10,720 nucleotides of DNA from RUG11462 sp051877275. Its GTDB lineage: Bacteria > Bacillota > Clostridia > Oscillospirales > Acutalibacteraceae. A program made the translations under genes and the position numbers. The stretch covers positions 1 to 10,720 of the forward strand of contig JBJEIS010000136.1 of the NCBI GenBank assembly GCA_051877275.1, given 5' to 3'. Shown here one piece after another: positions 1 through 5,295 of this stretch. Under the pieces are notes generated by a model, which did no database searches, was not told where the DNA came from, and was given only the letters and a program-made list of their open reading frames with translations. Within the stretch, counting starts at the first letter, position 1. Each line of letters begins with the position of its first letter.

Positions 1-770
1 TGAGGTGAATTGAAATTAAGATTAGATACTGTAACACCTGATTTGCTTAATGCTCCCGCACATAGCCAAAATGCGGCATTTGACCAGTCGCCTTCGACAA
101 CGGTATCATTTGAATGATATTTTGAATCAATTAATTCAAAAACATTGTTTTCAAATCTATAATTTATTCCGTAATCTTTTAAAACAGATAATGTCATTAA
201 AACATAAGAATATGATTCAAATTTATTTTTAATGATTATTCTGCTTTTACCTTCAATTAAAGGTAATGAAAAAAGCAATCCTGTAACAAATTGAGATGAA
301 ATATTGCCTTCAATCTCATAATCGGCAGCTTTTAATTTACCTTTAACAATTAAATAATTATCGGCTTTTTCAAATTCACAACCGTTTTTCTGCATTTGCT
401 CATAAAGAGGTGATAACGGTCTTTCAGGCAATCTTCCGTGCATAATAATTTTTATGCTTAATCCCAAAGCACCTATAATAGGTAAAATAAATCTTAAAGT
501 TGAGCCGCTTTCGCCGCAATCAATTTCCTGCTTTGCTTTTGAAATATCGATTGGATTTACAGTAAACACTTTGTCTGAATAATAGATTTCAGCCCCTAAA
601 CCGTTTAAACAATTAACAGTAGCAAGAATATCATTTGACAAAGTATCACATCTGATTTTCGATGATTTATCAGCCAAAGCTGCACAAATCAATGCTCTGT
701 GAGCATAGGATTTTGATGAAATAGCAGAAATACTGCCGCTTAAACCGCTTGATTTAACTACTAAATTCAT
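1..770 (-). CDS. aroA: 3-phosphoshikimate 1-carboxyvinyltransferase (EPSP synthase), 3' end outside window
   Basis: The enzyme transfers enolpyruvyl from PEP to shikimate 3-phosphate, the sixth shikimate pathway step, in the cytoplasm. The reading frame is open from ATG at 770 to the window edge and gives 256 codons, about 60% of the usual 420-430 residues. Visible family motifs are SKSYAHRA at 19-26 (Lys20, Ser21 and Arg25 bind substrates), GESGSTLRF at 86-94 (the PEP/glyphosate loop), LPERPL at 114-119 (Arg117), SSQF at 158-161 and EGDWSNAAFW at 226-235. The catalytic Asp of the C-terminal lobe lies outside the window. The start overlaps the aroB stop as ATGA (767-770), with a GAGG ribosome site about 7 nt upstream, so translation is probably coupled. 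The loop differs from the E. coli type GNAGTAMRP: Glu, Ser and Phe replace Asn, Thr and Pro. Confidence 0.95.
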   Translation of the reverse strand, partial: MNLVVKSSGLSGSISAISSKSYAHRALICAALADKSSKIRCDTLSNDILATVNCLNGLGAEIYYSDKVFTVNPIDISKAKQEIDCGESGSTLRFILPIIGALGLSIKIIMHGRLPERPLSPLYEQMQKNGCEFEKADNYLIVKGKLKAADYEIEGNISSQFVTGLLFSLPLIEGKSRIIIKNKFESYSYVLMTLSVLKDYGINYRFENNVFELIDSKYHSNDTVVEGDWSNAAFWLCAGALSKSGVTVSNLNFNSP

Positions 771-1819
771 ATTCCTGCCTCAATATATTTAATAAGCTCA
801 TTAATATCAATTTTTTTAATTCTCGAATCCCCTACTGAGTAAGGAATTATTAAATTCAATGAATTACCGCTTCTTTTTTTATCAGAAAGCGCAACGCCAT
901 ATAATTCATCAGCTGAAAATTCAGAAGAAGTAGGCAACGAAAAAGCTTTTAAAATATCAATAATATCATTTTTAGTTTTTTCATTACATAATCCCATTTT
1001 ACATGAAGCTCTTGCGATAATTGCTAAACCGATGGCAACAGCGCTTCCGTGAGAAATTTTAAATTTACTGCATATTTCTATTGAATGACCGATTGTATGA
1101 CCGAGATTTAATTTCTGTCGTTCTCCTGAATCAAATTCATCTTTTTCGACAATATCACGCTTCATCTTAACGCATTCGGAAATAACATATTCAAGGTCGA
1201 AATCAAGTCCGTTTTTAAGCAAATGCTCAAAAAGCTCTTTATTGCCGATTACAGCATACTTGATAACTTCTGCACAACCGTCGATAAAAATTTCTCTTTT
1301 TAATGTCTTTAAAGTTGAATAATCGCAAATAACTAATTTAGGCTGATAAAAAGCTCCTGCAAGATTTTTTCCTGCTTTTAAATCAATTGCGGTTTTTCCG
1401 CCTACCGATGAATCAACAGCAGCCAATAACGTAGTTGGAATCTGAATAAATTTAATTCCGCGCAAAAAAGTTGCTGAAACAAATCCGGATAAATCACCGA
1501 CCACACCGCCGCCGAGTGCAACTACAACATCGGATTTAGTAATATGATTTTCAGCTAAAAACTCACAGATTTTCAAATATTCCTGTCCGTTTTTTGATTG
1601 TTCGCCGTTTTTAATTACATATTTAATTACTTCAAATCCATTTTCAATCAAAGATTTACTTACAATGTCAAAATATAGCTTTTCAACTATATCGTCTGTA
1701 ATAACAACTGTTTTTTTAGCATTGGTTACTTCTCTTATCATTTTGCCTGACGATTTCAGAAGGTCATCACCAATAACTATATTATAGTTTGAGGAAGCTT
1801 TTACTTCTACATTTGTCAT
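767..1819 (-). CDS. aroB: 3-dehydroquinate synthase
   Basis: AroB converts DAHP to 3-dehydroquinate, the second shikimate step, using NAD+ and a divalent metal (zinc or cobalt in characterised enzymes). The 350-residue product is full length (family about 350-365). Motifs in order: NGEQSK at 71-76, the nucleotide-binding GGGVVGD at 103-109, PTTLLAAVDSSVGGK at 128-142, the metal ligands Glu184 (in CAEVIK), His241 (in NLGHTIGH) and His257 (in SHGSA), and the DKKR substrate-binding segment at 313-316. All expected catalytic residues are present. The ATG overlaps the tyrA stop by 4 nt (ATGA, 1816-1819), with an AGAGG ribosome site inside the tyrA tail. Its own stop overlaps the aroA start. It is the third gene of the aroF-tyrA-aroB-aroA operon. 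Confidence 0.97.
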   Translation of the reverse strand: MTNVEVKASSNYNIVIGDDLLKSSGKMIREVTNAKKTVVITDDIVEKLYFDIVSKSLIENGFEVIKYVIKNGEQSKNGQEYLKICEFLAENHITKSDVVVALGGGVVGDLSGFVSATFLRGIKFIQIPTTLLAAVDSSVGGKTAIDLKAGKNLAGAFYQPKLVICDYSTLKTLKREIFIDGCAEVIKYAVIGNKELFEHLLKNGLDFDLEYVISECVKMKRDIVEKDEFDSGERQKLNLGHTIGHSIEICSKFKISHGSAVAIGLAIIARASCKMGLCNEKTKNDIIDILKAFSLPTSSEFSADELYGVALSDKKRSGNSLNLIIPYSVGDSRIKKIDINELIKYIEAGI

Positions 1820-2649
1820 TTGCCGTCAACCTCTTCTTTTCTTATTTTTCCTTGCTCCAAAAGAGTCCTCATAGCTGCTTTATCATCATTTTCAAGTGCT
1901 ATTTTATACTCTTCAAGGCTTTTAATAAAAATATTAAGTTCTTTGATTACATTTTCTTTGTTTTCAAAAAATAACTCTGTCCACATTTGAGGATTAAGCC
2001 AAGCAACTCTTGTTAAATCTTTGTAACTTCCTGCTGAAAATCCCTTATGCAGTCCGGCAGTAGGGCTTTTAATAAATGCGTTTGAAACAATATGCGGCAT
2101 TTGAGATGTAAAAGCAATCATTTCATCGTGTTGTTCGGCAGTAGTTACTGAAAAAGAACCGAATCTGCATGGAGATAGCAATTGTTTCACTTTATCAAGC
2201 GACTCAATATCATCAAAATTTTCAGGAACTACAACCATAGGAGCATTTTCAAACATATCTTCCCTGCTGTATTTATAACCGCTTTTATGAGTACCTGCCA
2301 TAGGATGACCGCCAAAGAAAGAGAAACCGTATTTTTTTGCATTAGCAAACCCGCATTCGCAAATCAACTTTTTAGTTCCGCAGCAATCAATCACAACCGC
2401 ATTAGTATTAATATATTCAGCATTTTTATTAAGATAATCAATGGCGGCGATCGGATAAAGCGCAATTAAAATCAAATCGCACTGACAAATGTTTTCAGGT
2501 AGCAATATTTCATCTACATTGTTTTCAAGCTTTGCGAATTCAAGCATTTTTTCATCAATGTCATAGGCGTAAACCTTATGACCCGAACGCTTATAAGCTT
2601 TCACCAATGACCCGCCTATTAAACCTAAACCTACTATACCTACTATCAT
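1816..2649 (-). CDS. tyrA: prephenate dehydrogenase (tyrosine branch)
   Basis: TyrA oxidatively decarboxylates prephenate to 4-hydroxyphenylpyruvate, the committed step to tyrosine. The 277-residue product has an N-terminal Rossmann domain with GLGLIGGS at 7-14 and Asp30 (YDID) at the end of the second strand, which favours NAD+ over NADP+. GGHPMAGT at 113-120 carries the conserved His115. The helical C-terminal domain shows EQHDEMIA at 172-179, SQMPH at 182-186 and GSYKDLTRVA at 207-216. The C-terminal ACT domain that many Firmicutes enzymes carry is absent, so direct tyrosine feedback on this enzyme is less likely and control may rest on aroF and the leader attenuator. The start overlaps the last base of the aroF stop (TAATG at 2649), with AGAGAGG about 10 nt upstream. 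The name prephenate (rather than arogenate) dehydrogenase follows the family and was not tested. Confidence 0.94.
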   Translation of the reverse strand: MIVGIVGLGLIGGSLVKAYKRSGHKVYAYDIDEKMLEFAKLENNVDEILLPENICQCDLILIALYPIAAIDYLNKNAEYINTNAVVIDCCGTKKLICECGFANAKKYGFSFFGGHPMAGTHKSGYKYSREDMFENAPMVVVPENFDDIESLDKVKQLLSPCRFGSFSVTTAEQHDEMIAFTSQMPHIVSNAFIKSPTAGLHKGFSAGSYKDLTRVAWLNPQMWTELFFENKENVIKELNIFIKSLEEYKIALENDDKAAMRTLLEQGKIRKEEVDGK

Positions 2650-3650
2650 TATACAATAGCCTCTCTGACTTTTTTAGCTTTCCTTGCAAGAGCGTCGAAC
2701 TGCTCAGGCGTTAATGACTGCGCTCCGTCGCAAAGAGCATGAATAGGATCGTTATGAACTTCAATCATAATTCCGTCTGCTCCGCTGGCTACGGCAGCTA
2801 AAGCCATCGGCTCAACCATCCAGCTTATACCTGTTGCATGAGAAGGGTCAACAATAACAGGTAAATGAGAAAGCGATTTAAGCATCGGAACAGCTGATAG
2901 ATCAAGTGTGTTTCTTGTTGCGGTTTCATAGGTTCTGATACCGCGTTCACAAAGAACAACATTCTCATTTCCTTCAGACATAATATACTCAGCGCTCATC
3001 AAAAACTCTTTAATTGTGTTTGCAAGACCTCTTTTTAATAGAATAGGTTTATTTGTTTTGCCAAGCTCTTTTAAAAGGTCAAAGTTTTGCATATTTCTTG
3101 CGCCGACCTGAATGAAGTCTACATCTTCAAACAACTCAAGGTGATTTGCATTCATAATTTCTGTTACAATAGGCAAGCCTGTTTCTTTTTTTGCATGTAA
3201 TAATAAATCTATACCTTCGCCTTTAAGTCCCTGAAAATCATACGGTGAAGTTCTTGGTTTGAAAGCGCCGCCGCGAAGTATAGTAGCTCCTGATGCTTTA
3301 ACTTTAGCAGCAACATCCGAAATCTGCTCTTTTGATTCAACTGAGCAAGGACCTGCAATCATACAAAAATTACCGCCGCCTATTTTAACTCCGTTAACAT
3401 CGATAACAGAGTCATCAGGATGAAACTTTCTGTTGCATTTTTTGAATGGCTCAGAAACTCTTTTTACTGACTCAACGATGTCAAGACTTCCGATTAACTC
3501 CATATCAATTTTAGCAGTATCGCCAATAAGACCTAATACAGTATAAGCATCACCAGTTGAGATGTGAACATTGATATTTTGGTTTTTAAGCCAATCAATG
3601 AGATGATTCATTTGTTCTTCGGTTGTGCCCTGTTTTAAAACTGCAATCAT
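2649..3650 (-). CDS. aroF: 3-deoxy-7-phosphoheptulonate (DAHP) synthase, class I-beta with N-terminal regulatory domain
   Basis: This is the first shikimate pathway enzyme, condensing PEP with erythrose 4-phosphate. The 333-residue protein closely follows the Thermotoga maritima type. It has an N-terminal ferredoxin-like (ACT-like) regulatory domain at about 1-70 (MIAVLKQGTTEEQ start) and a TIM barrel from about 75. Visible motifs are IAGPCSVE at 98-105, GGAFKPRTSPYDFQG at 127-141, LLKRG at 204-208, ERGIRTYE at 235-242 and DPSHATG at 268-274. The metal ligands expected from the family are Cys102, His271, Glu297 and Asp308. In the Thermotoga enzyme the N-terminal domain mediates tyrosine feedback, and the same is inferred here. 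The ATG is preceded by AAGGAG with a suitable gap. It is the first structural gene of the operon, behind a Phe/Tyr-rich leader peptide and terminator, so flux appears to be controlled both allosterically and by attenuation. Confidence 0.97.
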   Translation of the reverse strand: MIAVLKQGTTEEQMNHLIDWLKNQNINVHISTGDAYTVLGLIGDTAKIDMELIGSLDIVESVKRVSEPFKKCNRKFHPDDSVIDVNGVKIGGGNFCMIAGPCSVESKEQISDVAAKVKASGATILRGGAFKPRTSPYDFQGLKGEGIDLLLHAKKETGLPIVTEIMNANHLELFEDVDFIQVGARNMQNFDLLKELGKTNKPILLKRGLANTIKEFLMSAEYIMSEGNENVVLCERGIRTYETATRNTLDLSAVPMLKSLSHLPVIVDPSHATGISWMVEPMALAAVASGADGIMIEVHNDPIHALCDGAQSLTPEQFDALARKAKKVREAIV

Positions 3651-3665
3651 AAATATTCTCCTTTT

Positions 3666-3705
3666 ACAATAAAAGAGGCTACACAGATGTGATTCTGTGT
3701 AGCCT
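3666..3705 (-). terminator. attenuator terminator hairpin before aroF
   Basis: On the minus strand AGGCTACACAGA (3705-3694), a 6-nt loop ATCACA, and TCTGTGTAGCCT (3687-3676) form a perfect 12-bp stem. The stem is followed by CTTTTATTGT, a short and interrupted U-tract. It lies only 25 nt before the aroF start and inside the transcript of the upstream promoter, so it acts as a conditional terminator rather than the end of a gene. The U-tract is not ideal, which would give a leaky basal level. Confidence 0.75.
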
Positions 3706-3739
3706 AAAATTTAAATCTAATAAATTAATTCTAACTTCA

Positions 3740-3838
3740 TTAAATTTCTTTGCAACACAAATCACTACCACTTTTATTAAAAAAGTAATAGTTAAAAAAG
3801 TAATAAAATGAAGTTGTGAGAGATAACAATATTTTCAT
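3740..3838 (-). CDS. Phe/Tyr-rich leader peptide of the aro operon (32 residues)
   Basis: A short ORF in the aroF leader begins with ATG at 3838, about 25 nt after the predicted transcript start, and ends with TAA at 3742-3740. Its ribosome site AAGAAGG (3854-3848) stands 9 nt from the ATG. It encodes MKILLSLTTS-FYYFFNYYFF-NKSGSDLCCKEI. Nine of ten residues at 11-20 are aromatic: five Phe and four Tyr, with no Trp. The codons are mixed TTT, TAT and TAC. This composition, directly upstream of genes making Phe/Tyr precursors, is the hallmark of leader peptides such as pheL. Its job would be to stall the ribosome when charged tRNA-Phe or tRNA-Tyr is scarce. Codons 26-29 (3761-3752) double as the antiterminator strand. 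The ORF and composition are read directly from the sequence; the regulatory role is inference. Confidence 0.85.
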   Translation of the reverse strand: MKILLSLTTSFYYFFNYYFFNKSGSDLCCKEI

Positions 3839-3869
3839 CAAAAATTACCTTCTTGAACTAATTTCTTGC

Positions 3870-3898
3870 ATTATATCATTAAAAGTATAATTTGTCAA
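3870..3898 (-). promoter_or_regulatory. sigma-A promoter of the aro operon
   Basis: On the minus strand TTGACA (3898-3893) and TATAAT (3875-3870) are separated by exactly 17 bp, a perfect consensus promoter. The transcript would start near 3863, giving a leader of about 213 nt before aroF that contains the leader peptide and attenuator. Such a strong promoter is consistent with control exerted mainly downstream by attenuation. Confidence 0.88.
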
Positions 3899-3908
3899 GT
3901 ATATTATA

Positions 3909-3937
3909 TTGAATTTTTTGTCGGATTATGTTAAAAT
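3909..3937 (+). promoter_or_regulatory. probable promoter of the CapA-family gene
   Basis: TTGAAT (3909-3914), a 17-bp gap and TAAAAT (3932-3937) preceded by TGT (extended -10, 3929-3931) lie just before the CapA-family gene and are divergent from the aro promoter. The expected start near 3944 leaves a very short leader of about 12 nt. An alternative -10 (TATAAT, 3886-3891) is also present but has no good -35. Confidence 0.5.
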
Positions 3938-3955
3938 ACCCATTAGGTGATGAAT

Positions 3956-5239
3956 ATGAAAAAACAAAATAGAATTACAATTTGTATAGTAGCATTATTT
4001 GTTATTTGTTTAAGTGTTGTTATAACACTATCTTATACTAAAAACAATAAAACTGTTACTGTTTCCGGCAATAATGTTGTTGAAACCACAACTACCACAA
4101 AAAAATATAAAGAAACTACAATTACTATTGGAAGCACAGGAGATATTCTGATTCACAGCCCTATTTTCAGGTCAGTTTATAATTCCGAAAGCAACACATA
4201 TAATTTTAATAACATTTTTTCAAAAATTAAAGATGTATATTCAAACTATGATTATATGGTAGCTGACTTAGAGCAGCCTCTCGGCGGAACTGATAACGGA
4301 AAACAGTATTCCGGATTCCCTCTTTTTAATGCCCCTGACACAATTGCAAATGCTTTGCAGGAAAACGGTGTTGATTTGTTATTAACAGCAAATAATCATT
4401 GCTATGATCAAAGTAAAGATGGATTTTTCAGAACCCAGAGTGTATTGAAAAAATTAAATTTTGAGTATATCGGTACTCGCAAAGAAGGCTCAAAGCCTTA
4501 TTTGGTTAAAGACATTGACGGAATTAAAGTTGGAATGATAAATTACACTTATGAAACAGAAAAGTTAAGTGACACCAAATATATCAACGGTATTCCTATG
4601 GATTCTTCCATAAAACATTTGCTTAATTCCTTTAATTACAGCGATTTAGATTCTTTTTATAAAGAACTACAACAGAATATGAATAATATGTATGCTGACG
4701 GAGCGGATGTAATTATAGTTTATATGCACTGGGGCGAGGAATATAATTTATCTGCAAATGACTATCAAAAGAAAATTGCTCAAAAGCTTTGTGACATGGG
4801 CGTTGATGCACTTGTCGGCGGTCATACGCATTGTATTGAGCCGATAGATTTAATAAGCTCTGACATTTCTAAAAAACAAATGCCGATTATTTATTCTACC
4901 GGCAACCAACTTTCTAACCAAAGAAAAGAAACTCTTAATAAGTTTGCTTACAATACGCCTTATTTTGAAGACGGTGTAATTTTTGAATTATCATTTACAA
5001 GAAAAAAAGACGGAAGTGTAGTAATATCTAATGTTGATTATACTGCAACCTGGTGTAATTTGTTTGGAAGCAAATATTACATAATTCCCTTAAAAGATAA
5101 TTATGAAAATGAATATTCATCTTTAGGCAGGACAAGCGAAATGAAAAACTCTTTAAAAAGAACAAAAGGCTTGCTTGATGAAGGTATAAAAAAGATAAAT
5201 AACGAATATAAACAAATTGATTTAAGGAAAAATAAATAA
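3956..5239 (+). CDS. membrane-anchored CapA/PgsA-family protein (metallophosphatase-like fold)
   Basis: This 427-residue protein belongs to the bacterial capsule synthesis CapA/PgsA family, whose named members support poly-gamma-glutamate export or anchoring. Most homologues, probably including this one, have no proven substrate. An N-terminal hydrophobic segment at about 8-27 after MKKQNR acts as signal anchor, then a Thr-rich linker (about 41-55) leads to the outer domain. Family motifs are GSTGDILIH at 59-67, ADLEQPL at 103-109, LTANNHCYD at 143-151, MHWGEEY at 257-263, VGGHTHCIEP at 287-296 and IIYSTGN at 311-317. These resemble the metal-binding loops of calcineurin-like phosphoesterases. 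ATG 3956 was chosen because AGGTGA (3945-3950) sits 5 nt before it; the upstream GTG at 3947 lies inside that site. No pgsB or pgsC neighbours are visible, so a capsule role is uncertain. Confidence 0.85.
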   Translation: MKKQNRITICIVALFVICLSVVITLSYTKNNKTVTVSGNNVVETTTTTKKYKETTITIGSTGDILIHSPIFRSVYNSESNTYNFNNIFSKIKDVYSNYDYMVADLEQPLGGTDNGKQYSGFPLFNAPDTIANALQENGVDLLLTANNHCYDQSKDGFFRTQSVLKKLNFEYIGTRKEGSKPYLVKDIDGIKVGMINYTYETEKLSDTKYINGIPMDSSIKHLLNSFNYSDLDSFYKELQQNMNNMYADGADVIIVYMHWGEEYNLSANDYQKKIAQKLCDMGVDALVGGHTHCIEPIDLISSDISKKQMPIIYSTGNQLSNQRKETLNKFAYNTPYFEDGVIFELSFTRKKDGSVVISNVDYTATWCNLFGSKYYIIPLKDNYENEYSSLGRTSEMKNSLKRTKGLLDEGIKKINNEYKQIDLRKNK

Positions 5240-5245
5240 TATACA

Positions 5246-5283
5246 AAAAGGTATAGCTTAATTTATATTAAACTATACCTTTT
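5246..5283. terminator. bidirectional terminator between convergent genes
   Basis: AAAAGGTATAG (5246-5256) and CTATACCTTTT (5273-5283) form an 11-bp perfect stem. TTAAT/ATTAA inside can extend it beyond a mismatch, leaving a small loop. The stem ends carry A-runs and T-runs, so U-tracts follow on both strands. It lies 7 nt after the CapA-family stop and 13 nt after the end of the convergent secreted esterase, and so serves both. Confidence 0.88.
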
Positions 5284-5295
5284 ATATTTAGTTAA

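Larger units (their letters stand above)
3666..3838 (-). promoter_or_regulatory. ribosome-mediated transcription attenuator, aromatic amino acid responsive
   Basis: Three mutually competing RNA elements can be read here. (1) AACTTCATT (3815-3807), overlapping the codons just before and at the aromatic run, is perfectly complementary over 9 bp to AATGAAGTT (3741-3733), just past the leader peptide stop. (2) TTTGTGTTGC (3761-3752) can pair with GCTACACAGA (3703-3694) in 9 of 10 positions, including one G-U pair and one U-U mismatch. This is an antiterminator, because GCTACACAGA is most of the 5' arm of (3), the terminator hairpin. A ribosome stalled on the Phe/Tyr codons (3808-3779) would leave 3761-3752 free, giving antitermination. 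One that reaches the stop at 3742-3740 would cover that strand, so the terminator forms. No T-box consensus (TGGNACC) was found. The pairings are seen in the sequence; the mechanism is inferred. Confidence 0.78.

Noticed and set aside
3651..3870. T-box or known riboswitch in the aroF leader
   Set aside because: No TGGNACC core or stem I pattern was found on the minus strand, whereas a Phe/Tyr-rich ORF with terminator/antiterminator explains the leader better.
3947..3955. GTG or ATG start a few codons earlier for the CapA-family protein
   Set aside because: These codons are within or directly next to the AGGTGA ribosome site that serves ATG 3956.
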